Shown: in pieces, positions 8,978-16,074 of the stretch
How positions within the stretch are numbered: position 1 is the first letter of the stretch
How the letters are laid out: the number at the start of each line of letters is the position of its first letter
Origin: Nitrososphaerales archaeon
GTDB lineage: Archaea; Thermoproteota; Nitrososphaeria; Nitrososphaerales; JACAEJ01
Assembly (NCBI GenBank): GCA_013388925.1
Contig: JACAEJ010000073.1
Location: 1 to 38,387 of the forward strand
Direction: 5' to 3'
DNA length: 38,387 nucleotides
Translations under genes and position numbers: made by a program
Notes under the pieces: generated by a model
The model's input: only the letters and a program-made list of their open reading frames with translations
Databases searched by the model: none
Told to the model about the DNA's origin: nothing

Positions 8978-9021
8978 TTCACCTCAACAAGGCTACAAAC
9001 AATGACTATTATGTAATCTAG

Positions 9022-9843
9022 TCAAGGAAATGCAGGTTTGCAATGCACACCTTCTCTTGAGCACATGGTTTCTATCTTCGCTCTTAATGCCTTCCAGTAT
9101 CCTGAATTGTCTGTTACATATGATGATAAAAGATCCTTAAGTCCGGGCCTCTCCTTTTCCAAAAATAAGCTCATAGAATCCAAGACCCATGGTCTTAGGT
9201 TGAGTCTATCATAAATTAGCTCGCTTTTGGTTCTTTTAGCCAAGTGGACCATTTGCAGTATGTCATCTTCGTCATCATTTACCTTAGGTATAATGGGACC
9301 AAAAAAGATCCATGTACTTACGCCTTTATTGGAGAGGTCTTCTAAGACTTGAATCAGAGAATCGGGCAGAGGAGCTCTTGGCTCCAGCATCCTACAAAGC
9401 TCCTTGTCTAATGTTGTTATAGTGACGCCCAAATCAACCCTTCTAGGTATCATAAGGTCACTGTCCCTGAATACTAAAGGAGATTTTGTTTGTATGGAAA
9501 TTGGAAAGCCGTGAGTTAATAATACTTCGATACACTTTCTTGTCAGCTGTAACCTTGCTTCTAGCGGCTGATAAGGGTCTGTTACTGTGCTTATGCCAAC
9601 TATACCTTTTGGAATCTTCTTCAATTGATTGGAGAGAGCATCGACTATGTTCATCTTTGCCTTCACGAATTTTCCCCAGTTCTTCGCAATTTTATCGTCA
9701 CGAAAGACGGAGGGGGCATAGCAGTATATGCAACCATGCTCGCAACCAAAATACGGATTCAACGAATAACTTAATCCATGTAGCTTTGTTCGTGAGACGG
9801 CATACTTACAAGTCATATAGGAATAGTCGATCATAAGCACCAT
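9022..9843 (-). CDS. SplB-like radical SAM protein (COG1533 type)
   Basis: A 273-residue radical SAM enzyme. The cluster motif CEHGCIYC (C34, C38, C41) binds the [4Fe-4S] that cleaves S-adenosylmethionine. Surrounding features fit the spore photoproduct lyase-related family: LNPYFGCEHGCIYCYAP, then STVTDPYQPLE, then ISIQTKSPLVFRD and LGVTITTLDK. True SplB repairs a thymine dimer in spores; archaeal homologues are uncharacterised, so substrate is unknown. Its ATG lies one base after the nre stop codon, so the two are almost certainly one operon. The pairing with an Nre repair protein makes a role in nucleic-acid repair or modification attractive but unproven. Confidence 0.85.
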   Translation of the reverse strand: MVLMIDYSYMTCKYAVSRTKLHGLSYSLNPYFGCEHGCIYCYAPSVFRDDKIAKNWGKFVKAKMNIVDALSNQLKKIPKGIVGISTVTDPYQPLEARLQLTRKCIEVLLTHGFPISIQTKSPLVFRDSDLMIPRRVDLGVTITTLDKELCRMLEPRAPLPDSLIQVLEDLSNKGVSTWIFFGPIIPKVNDDEDDILQMVHLAKRTKSELIYDRLNLRPWVLDSMSLFLEKERPGLKDLLSSYVTDNSGYWKALRAKIETMCSREGVHCKPAFP

Positions 9844-9844
9844 C

Positions 9845-11119
9845 CTACTTGAAATCGGTGATCTTCCTTTGGAAGAAAGCCTCCTTCAATAGTGAGCTAT
9901 TCTCTATCCACTTGCTAAGAGGTATGGTGAGGAACTTGCTCACATAATTCAGAGCGGATTGTAAGTTGTCAAACTTCTTGGCCTCTTCTCTTAAAGCACT
10001 TCTCACACTTTCTCTAACATTCCAGACCCCAACAGGCAAGATGTAGCTTGGATGGATCTCCCTCAACGCCAAGACTTTTGCCTGCCTTCTTATACTTTTC
10101 AATTTCTCGACCACTGCTAGCCTTGCAGAGTAGTAGCATCCTCCTACTTCGGGATAGGTAGACCTTCCCGCATATCCTTCATGATCGCCCATCAGTGCTG
10201 GGGCTTTACCTTCTACATTCCACACAGTATTTGGAAACCATGCTTCTATCCATTCAAAGCCCCATTCTTCTGGCATAAGTATGGTGAGGAATAGGTTGCC
10301 CAAATTGCCAAAAGAGTAAACCTCATACTCATCCAGACTATCATATTGCTTTATCTCTTCTATCAATCTTAAGGAGAGCATGTTATCGACAGCGGTTATG
10401 CTCCACCTTGTCGGAACCAGTCTTCGTCTATCGCCCACCCCTAACATACCGGCACTGAAGGCACGTTGGATCCTACTGATAAGGACTCCACCACTATACA
10501 ATTCGTTTACAGCCTCAAAAGCCTTCAAATCTCTATCATAGTAGGCCTTCTCAATCTTTTCATCAACCTTTGCGCCAAAGGCCTTAAATGACTTCAACGA
10601 TGCTGAAGGACCAAAAGGCTGTGTATCCTCACTCAAAGACAATACTCCTTTGGGTCTCTCTGCGAAGAGCGCCTCGGAATCTACAGGAGATACACTCATC
10701 GACAATTCTTGCATCATATCTAGCATATGAGTACCTTTAGAGGCATCCGATATATGCATCCTAGCCTTTCCTCTGATCAAACTAAGGCGATAGTCAATAA
10801 TTTCGTCCATAGATCTGCCCACCCAAAGCTCAGGGGTATCAAGGATCGAGGTCTCTCCAAAGTATGGTGGTATCATGGGACCAACGTAGACCTTTGGGTA
10901 ACCCACGCGCCCTACAAAGACTCCTGGTGGGGTCGAGCCTTCAATGCTCTCAGACGATATGAGGAAAGAACTCTTTACCAGAGACCTAGCTCTTGCTATT
11001 ATGGGGCAGCTTACCTTTCCACATAGCATCCTACCTCCCTTGCAGATCAGACATAAGTGTGATGCCTCTCCTGCCACCTTGACCTCATCATTTAGGCAGA
11101 TCCAGTCGTATCTATTCAA
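9845..11119 (-). CDS. Nre-family DNA repair protein with PIP box
   Basis: A 424-residue protein of the archaeal Nre family. The N-terminal zinc finger has cysteines at C23, C26, C33 and C38 (CLICKGG...CGKVSC). The central segment with GVFVGRVGYPKVYVGPM and LYSGGVLISRIQRAFSAGMLG is typical of the family. The C-terminus FFQRKITDFK is a PCNA-interacting (PIP) motif, placing the protein at the sliding clamp. Halophile NreA/NreB have been linked to repair of alkylation-type damage. The start is TTG preceded by AAGG; no in-frame ATG exists near the conserved N-terminus. A TATA candidate TTAAATTC lies about 37 nt upstream at the edge of repeat copy 2. Confidence 0.9.
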   Translation of the reverse strand: MNRYDWICLNDEVKVAGEASHLCLICKGGRMLCGKVSCPIIARARSLVKSSFLISSESIEGSTPPGVFVGRVGYPKVYVGPMIPPYFGETSILDTPELWVGRSMDEIIDYRLSLIRGKARMHISDASKGTHMLDMMQELSMSVSPVDSEALFAERPKGVLSLSEDTQPFGPSASLKSFKAFGAKVDEKIEKAYYDRDLKAFEAVNELYSGGVLISRIQRAFSAGMLGVGDRRRLVPTRWSITAVDNMLSLRLIEEIKQYDSLDEYEVYSFGNLGNLFLTILMPEEWGFEWIEAWFPNTVWNVEGKAPALMGDHEGYAGRSTYPEVGGCYYSARLAVVEKLKSIRRQAKVLALREIHPSYILPVGVWNVRESVRSALREEAKKFDNLQSALNYVSKFLTIPLSKWIENSSLLKEAFFQRKITDFK

Positions 11120-11162
11120 TTATGCCTTAATATATGGCGAACCGATTTAAGAATTTAACCAT

Positions 11163-11250
11163 TTCAAAATTTTTTCATACATGAACTTCAGATTTTTACT
11201 GACCACTATATCATAGATTTCATATAGGAAGATTTCAAAAAGAGTTATAT
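11163..11250 (+). repeat. Palindromic promoter-associated element, copy 2 (between nre and MFS genes)
   Basis: Second copy of the element found before cdc48. The core (11169-11234) aligns in the same + orientation with 7122-7187 at roughly 80% identity by eye. Its right end continues as TTCAAAAAGAGTTATA (11234-11249), identical over 16 nt to the inverted left end of copy 1. The GTTATATC inside it lies about 33 nt before the MFS ATG and is a good TATA candidate. The left end, TTTTGAAATGGTTAAATTC on the minus strand, is a degenerate version of the same arm and would serve nre. It therefore looks like a two-way promoter element. Confidence 0.65.
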
Positions 11251-11279
11251 CGATGCTTCCCCCAGAGCTTCCCTCCTAA

Positions 11280-12578
11280 ATGGGCGACAGTTACTATCCT
11301 GAAAGCACTATAGAATCTTCAGAGAGACTCAAGAGACGAAGGGCTAGCTGGCCCTACTCCGTAGTTCCTGTCAGCATAGCTCTTGGCCCTATCTCTACCC
11401 TAGTGCAGCTCCTTATTCTGCAACTGAATGGGACCATAATAGATGTCGGGATTGCAACCACCTTCTTCAGCGCAGTGAGCATTCCAGCCGCCATTGTTTG
11501 GGGCTTTACTACCGATCGCTTCAACATAAGGAAGATGATAATCGTTGTGAGCTACATGGGCGTAGCACTACTCCTGACTCTCTTCTTCTTTGTGGGGAAT
11601 ATCTATGAAGTTACTTTGCTTTACACTGCTTTCTCCTTTGTATCCTCTGCTTCTGTAACGCCCCTTAACCTTCTGATAATGGAGACGCAACCAAAGATAC
11701 ACTGGGCGAGTGCCTTCGCGCGCTTATCCATGATGTCAAGTGTAGGCACGACATTCGGCCTCTTGTTGAGCGTAGCCTGGTCAGACTTCTTCCCAATAAG
11801 ATTCCTCGTTATGCCTCTTGCAATCCTTACAGTATTCTCTGCAATACTTTCCTTCATCCTGATCGAGGAACCAGCCTTACTCTTCGAGCGCAGGATGCTG
11901 GTAATGCACAGGGCAAGCTTCCACGAAAGACTCAAGGTACTCCCACTTATCTTTTTCAAGATACCAGGGATTTCAGACTTCAAGAAAGTCTTCAGGAACA
12001 TAAGGAATGAGCTCACAAGGGAGCTCCCAATACTATATCTTTCTATCTTCGCCTTTTACCTATCGAGTGGCATATTCAACACTTCGCTAGCCCCTGCCCT
12101 CTACGTGAGTAACCTCCCAGATAGCCAAGTCTTCCTCGTCATTCTAATCGGCATGGTAGTACAGGCGATCTCTTTTGTTTTCAGTGGACAGCTCATAGAA
12201 AGGAGAACACTGATCGGTGTATCTCTCGTTGGCCTTGCCCTAAGGTCTATATGTTACGCAATCATAGGTATCTCAGTGCTTCTCCTTGCTGGAGTGTGGT
12301 TACTTTTGAGTGCCTTGATCTTCTATCCAATCGCAGCCGGAATTGCTTTCGCTGTGTACTATACTGCTTCTAACACCATAATCTTCAATACGATTGGGGA
12401 GAAAAGTCACGGTTCATCGCTGGGTGTGTACAGCGCAATTGTGGGTGTTGCTATCACCCTAGGTTCATTTGTCTCGGGATTCGCCTCATTTTATTTGGGG
12501 TATCATATAACATTCATCCTTGCTGCCCTCCTACTCGCATTCTCGGCCGTTCTCACTTTCATACTTAAAGGTGAGTGA
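11280..12578 (+). CDS. MFS-type membrane transporter
   Basis: A 432-residue integral membrane protein with about 12 hydrophobic helices arranged as two six-helix halves, and a charged central loop (about residues 200-250). The loop after TM2 carries WGFTTDRFNIRKM, matching the G-x-x-x-D-R-x-G-R-[RK] signature of the major facilitator superfamily in slightly degenerate form. The second half has a matching SGQLIERRTLIG loop. Substrate cannot be told from sequence. It is divergent from nre, and its probable TATA box is in the shared palindromic element, giving a very short 5' leader. It stands alone as a plus-strand gene. Confidence 0.8.
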   Translation: MGDSYYPESTIESSERLKRRRASWPYSVVPVSIALGPISTLVQLLILQLNGTIIDVGIATTFFSAVSIPAAIVWGFTTDRFNIRKMIIVVSYMGVALLLTLFFFVGNIYEVTLLYTAFSFVSSASVTPLNLLIMETQPKIHWASAFARLSMMSSVGTTFGLLLSVAWSDFFPIRFLVMPLAILTVFSAILSFILIEEPALLFERRMLVMHRASFHERLKVLPLIFFKIPGISDFKKVFRNIRNELTRELPILYLSIFAFYLSSGIFNTSLAPALYVSNLPDSQVFLVILIGMVVQAISFVFSGQLIERRTLIGVSLVGLALRSICYAIIGISVLLLAGVWLLLSALIFYPIAAGIAFAVYYTASNTIIFNTIGEKSHGSSLGVYSAIVGVAITLGSFVSGFASFYLGYHITFILAALLLAFSAVLTFILKGE

Positions 12579-12710
12579 CCCAAAGGATAGAAGATTACTA
12601 AGCTTTTGCGACCATCAGAGATAGCTGGGAGAAGCAGTGTAGCAACCTAACTCTCCAAATTTATGTCCTGTTTTCTTTGGATTTTGCGGAATTATCGAAT
12701 AAAACTCGAG

Positions 12711-13301
12711 TTAAGGAAAGTAATTTTTTACTCCATCTATTATGAAGCCAACGGCTATTGCCGCTATGAAGATTGCCATTATCCTAGCAATAACTAGGGA
12801 TCCAGTATTGCCTAGTACCCCATGAATCCTGTCTATAAAGCGCAAGACAAGCCATATTGTAAAGAAGATTATCAGAACAGATACCAAGGTAACTGGCAAC
12901 CCCGAGGTCTGCAATGATACTATGGTGGTGGTAATGGCCCCTGGGCCGACGAGGAGTGGTGTGGCAATGGGTACTGCGCCAATACTTTCAGGCGAGACCT
13001 TCTTCTCCTCCCAGCCTCCAAAGACTAGTATCTTGATGGATAGCACGAGCAGTAATGCGCCTCCAGCGATCATGAAGCTATACTGAGAGATTCTGAAAAT
13101 CTCCAATATCTGTTGCCCTATAAGAGCGAAGACCAAAAGGAGCACCAAGGATACGATGGTAGCAGTCCGAAAAGTCTTCCTTCTTTGCCCAATGTTCATG
13201 CTCTCCGTCAAGCCAATAAATATGGGCACATTTCCAAGAGGATCAACGATGATGAACAGTGCAAGTGATGCTTTTAGAATTTCGTAAACGAAATTCTCCA
13301 T
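12711..13301 (-). CDS. MarC-family (UPF0056) integral membrane protein
   Basis: The tracked TTG start (13322) adds seven residues; the ATG at 13301 gives MENFVYEILKASLALFIIVDPLGNVPIF, which matches the usual MarC start. The protein has six predicted helices and the paired family motifs DPLGNVPIF (TM1) and PLLVGPGAITTTI (after the central loop). MarC proteins were once linked to multiple antibiotic resistance, but that role has been disproved and transport function is unknown. Divergent from the DUF99 gene with an 81-bp-scale spacer. Confidence 0.88.
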   Translation of the reverse strand: MENFVYEILKASLALFIIVDPLGNVPIFIGLTESMNIGQRRKTFRTATIVSLVLLLVFALIGQQILEIFRISQYSFMIAGGALLLVLSIKILVFGGWEEKKVSPESIGAVPIATPLLVGPGAITTTIVSLQTSGLPVTLVSVLIIFFTIWLVLRFIDRIHGVLGNTGSLVIARIMAIFIAAIAVGFIIDGVKNYFP

Positions 13302-13382
13302 CAAAGATACCAACCCTGCCAATATTGTTGACGTTATGAATAAGTTTTACCATTTAGCGCATTAAGGTTTTAAGGAAAAGCA

Positions 13383-13400
13383 CCTACTGTAATCTGTAGG
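13383..13400 (+). promoter_or_regulatory. Hairpin immediately before the DUF99 start
   Basis: CCTAC-TGTAATCT-GTAGG forms a perfect 5-bp stem with an 8-nt loop, ending three bases before the ATG at 13404. If transcribed it would sit at the ribosome landing site and could modulate translation; as DNA it is a small dyad that could be an operator. No Shine-Dalgarno sequence is visible. Confidence 0.3.
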
Positions 13401-13403
13401 GCC

Positions 13404-14003
13404 ATGCACGTTCATGTTGAGAAGAAAGGCATCAGAGCTCTGGGCATAGCCGAGAGCTTCAAGAAGGGTCAGAGCAAAAGATCGATATTGGCTGGAATAG
13501 TCATGAGAAGCGACATGATCGTAGATGGCTTTATCTTTGGGAGTGCCGAGATAGGCGGAGATGACGCAACAGACGAGATAGCAAACATGTTTCAGAGACT
13601 GAATAGAAACGACATAAACGTGATAATTCTGGGAGGGAGCGTAATAAGCATGTACAACATCATCGACATAGACTCTCTAGGAGCCAAAACAAATACGCCG
13701 GTGATAAGCGTAACCTTTGAAAAGTCTGAGGGCCTCGAGCCCCACATAAGGCACCATTTCCCAGATTCTTGGGAAAAGAAACTGTTGGCATATAAGAAGC
13801 TTGGAGTTAGGGATGCTATAAAACTCCATACCAATTATACTGTATACGCCAGACCGTACGGAATTTCTTTGGAGACTTCTAAAAGAATCTTAGACAAGTT
13901 CACAATACAAGGGGCTATACCAGAGCCCATAAGACTGGCCAGATTATTGGCTAGGGCGAAGATTGCGTCGAATACACTAAAACAATCAAGCCTCTTCGAT
14001 TAG
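13404..14003 (+). CDS. DUF99 (UPF0215) protein, endonuclease V-like fold
   Basis: A 199-residue cytoplasmic protein of the archaeal DUF99 family. Landmarks are RALGIAESF near the start, DGFIFGSAEIGGDDATDEIANMF (residues 45-67), a strand NVIILGGSVISMYNIIDI, and PVISVTFEKSEGLEPHI. The C-terminal IPEPIRLARLLARA helix is also characteristic. DUF99 is structurally related to endonuclease V, but no activity is established. Acidic residues D45, E53 and D57-D58 could be a metal site (inference). Its last 18 nt overlap the convergent HAD gene. Confidence 0.88.
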   Translation: MHVHVEKKGIRALGIAESFKKGQSKRSILAGIVMRSDMIVDGFIFGSAEIGGDDATDEIANMFQRLNRNDINVIILGGSVISMYNIIDIDSLGAKTNTPVISVTFEKSEGLEPHIRHHFPDSWEKKLLAYKKLGVRDAIKLHTNYTVYARPYGISLETSKRILDKFTIQGAIPEPIRLARLLARAKIASNTLKQSSLFD

Positions 14004-14666
14004 TTGCTTCAACAGATTCATGGCTTCATTCAAAGATATGACGACATAATCTGGCGATAATTGCGCTAGTTTCTCTTTGGAGTGGGGCCACCTGCCTATT
14101 GCTATTGATCGTACTTTTGCATCCTTGGCGGCGAGGACATCGTTTATGCCATCCCCTAGGTATATGGCGTTTTCATTTGATATTTTAAGGATTTTCAAAG
14201 CCAGTTCTATCCCTTCGCCATAGGGCTTCAATCGATTTACCTCGTCCCTAGTTACTATTGCATCGAAGGCTTTTCTTAGACCATGCCTTGTCAAAGCTAG
14301 CTGAAGGGCGCTTCTCCCACTGTTGCTAACCAGACCCTTTCTGATGCTTTTCTCCGATAAGAAATCGAGGATGGGCTTGGTTCCTTGCACCAGTTTAGAA
14401 TCGTTGATAGCTTCTACCTCAAATTTGTCTATGATGGGCCAGATTCTATTCTTGACCTCACATAACCCCATTTTCATATGCATTTCTCTCATCTGCTTCT
14501 CGGCCTTCTCCAGAATCGTCTGGGCAGTATCTTGCAAGGAGAAGACCGATTCTTCAAAGCCCAGTCCTTTTAAGATCTTTTTGATGGCTATACGAGATTC
14601 TGCGTACTTGAAGTTAAGATCGATAATGGTGCCATCGAAATCAAAGAGAACTGCCTTTAATGCCAT
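13986..14666 (-). CDS. HAD-superfamily phosphatase (phosphoglycolate phosphatase-like)
   Basis: The ATG at 14666 gives MALKAVLFDFDGTI, a normal HAD start; a GTG at 14684 adds six residues. Motif I is DFDGT with nucleophile Asp. Motif II is GLVSNSGRSA. Motif III lysine lies in RDEVNRLKPYGEG. Motif IV is YLGDGINDVLAAKDA. The helical cap between motifs I and II marks subfamily I. It hydrolyses a small phosphorylated metabolite, possibly phosphoglycolate. It follows the MTHFS-like gene by 26 nt on the same strand. A second, similar HAD protein is encoded at 26912. Confidence 0.85.
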   Translation of the reverse strand: MALKAVLFDFDGTIIDLNFKYAESRIAIKKILKGLGFEESVFSLQDTAQTILEKAEKQMREMHMKMGLCEVKNRIWPIIDKFEVEAINDSKLVQGTKPILDFLSEKSIRKGLVSNSGRSALQLALTRHGLRKAFDAIVTRDEVNRLKPYGEGIELALKILKISNENAIYLGDGINDVLAAKDAKVRSIAIGRWPHSKEKLAQLSPDYVVISLNEAMNLLKQLIEEA

Positions 14667-14692
14667 TTCTTTGACTTTGTTCACACCTATGA

Positions 14693-15319
14693 TTAAAAGG
14701 ATTTCAAAGGATTTCTGATGATCTTCGTCGGGGTGATTATGATACCGACCCTCTTGTCGTGCTCCTCTCTCGGCACGAAGTCTACTATCTGTGCATCATG
14801 AACTGTGGTCACTACCGTGATTCTCTTCTTTGCTATATCTTCAGCCAAGGATATCTCCCTATCCCCAAAGCCCTTCCCCTTTCCCAGTCTGTATCCATCT
14901 AGGTCGACGGCCACAGAGCCTTCGACGACAAGATCTACTGGAGGAGGGGCATTAGTCAATTCTCCATACTTGAAGGCTCCTCTTATAGTGCTAGCCTCTT
15001 TCTCTTTACCCTTAACTCTCTCAGGCATTACTATCAAATAGCCAGATTTTAAACCGGGGGTAGGCATGACCAATGATTTTCCATCTAGTAAGGCTAATTT
15101 TCTAACAGGCGCTTGAGGAGAGTCTGGACCTATCATTATAGAAGAAGCATCTGTATATTCATCGACACTTCGAAGTTTTAATGCAGCAGCTTCAGCGCCC
15201 TTAAAGTTGGGTATACGTCCAAAGCATGGTAAGGGAAAGGTTGTTATGCCTTTCCTCTCCATCTCTGACCATACCTTCTCACGAACCTCCTGCTTCTTTG
15301 TGGAGATTTCTGTCTTCAT
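14693..15319 (-). CDS. 5-formyltetrahydrofolate cyclo-ligase-like protein
   Basis: The tracked ORF starts at 15406 inside the preceding gene. The ATG at 15319, 20 nt after that gene's stop, gives MKTEISTKKQEVREKVWSEM, a typical N-terminus for this family (208 residues). Family features: PCFGRIPNFKGAEAAALKL near the start, VDLVVEGSVAVDLDGYRLGKGKGFGDRE with the glycine-rich KGKGFGD motif, and TTVHDAQIVDFVPREEHD near the end. Classic MTHFS converts 5-formyl-THF to methenyl-THF with ATP. Archaeal members may act on tetrahydromethanopterin or other pterin compounds, so the exact substrate is uncertain. In a minus-strand group with LysE and HAD genes. Confidence 0.8.
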   Translation of the reverse strand: MKTEISTKKQEVREKVWSEMERKGITTFPLPCFGRIPNFKGAEAAALKLRSVDEYTDASSIMIGPDSPQAPVRKLALLDGKSLVMPTPGLKSGYLIVMPERVKGKEKEASTIRGAFKYGELTNAPPPVDLVVEGSVAVDLDGYRLGKGKGFGDREISLAEDIAKKRITVVTTVHDAQIVDFVPREEHDKRVGIIITPTKIIRNPLKSF

Positions 15320-15339
15320 AGTGGAATGCCCTCTTTGGG

Positions 15340-15984
15340 TTATGCTAAGGAGCTTAACCCGAATTCGATGAAAAATATGCTGAAAAGGATCAACATAGCT
15401 CCACATATAGCTAGGATAGTCCTATAGGCCCTGTCACTCATCAGCTTCATACCACGGGCCATGGCAAAGGCAACAAAGCTGTACCAACTCATATTGGATA
15501 GAATGTGGCCAAGGTAGAAAGCTATCACGCCTATGATGCCAAACTCGAGAGATTGAAGCAGAAGGCCTGCACCGACAGACGCCCACCAGATGAGCCAGTA
15601 GGGATTTGACAGACTCGTATAGACTCCAAGCGCCATGGAGCCCATCTTAAGACGGTTCGACCCGATATCAGGATTCAAAGATACTTTTCGCCGTACTATA
15701 TCCTTCAATATGGTGTATGCTATCCAAGACAAGAACAAGCCTCCGAAGATGCCTATGAAAGCTACGATGGGTTTTAGAGACAGCAATTCAGCCAAGCCAA
15801 AAACAAGGAAGACTATCAAGATGAGCTCGAGCAAAACATGACCAACAGGTACTAAGAAGCCGGCCTTGAAGCCCCTCCTTGTTGCTTCGTCCATGGTCAC
15901 TACGAGGACTGGGCCCGGCATCAGGGCTCCAGAGTAGCCTATGATAAGGGAGGAGACGAACAGGATTGAAAGCTCTAACAGCAT
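15340..15984 (-). CDS. LysE/RhtB-family amino acid exporter
   Basis: A 214-residue membrane protein with six hydrophobic helices. The N-terminal motif GYSGALMPGPVLVVTMDEATRRGFKAGFLVPVGH is the signature of the LysE translocator family (usually G...PGP......G...G...G). The mid-protein SLSNPYWLIWWASVG is the second family motif. Such proteins export amino acids or related metabolites; the substrate is not deducible. It is the first gene of the minus-strand group LysE - MTHFS-like - HAD. Confidence 0.87.
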   Translation of the reverse strand: MLLELSILFVSSLIIGYSGALMPGPVLVVTMDEATRRGFKAGFLVPVGHVLLELILIVFLVFGLAELLSLKPIVAFIGIFGGLFLSWIAYTILKDIVRRKVSLNPDIGSNRLKMGSMALGVYTSLSNPYWLIWWASVGAGLLLQSLEFGIIGVIAFYLGHILSNMSWYSFVAFAMARGMKLMSDRAYRTILAICGAMLILFSIFFIEFGLSSLA

Positions 15985-16074
15985 GAGTCCATTTCATTTT
16001 AATAACTAAATGGTCTTAAACTTTTTGGGCAGACGTGAGTAGGGCTATGCTACTCTCTTTTGGATTGTTCTGAT

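Noticed and set aside
11621-12016. 131-aa minus-strand ORF
   Set aside because: Antisense to the MFS transporter; no motifs, no promoter.
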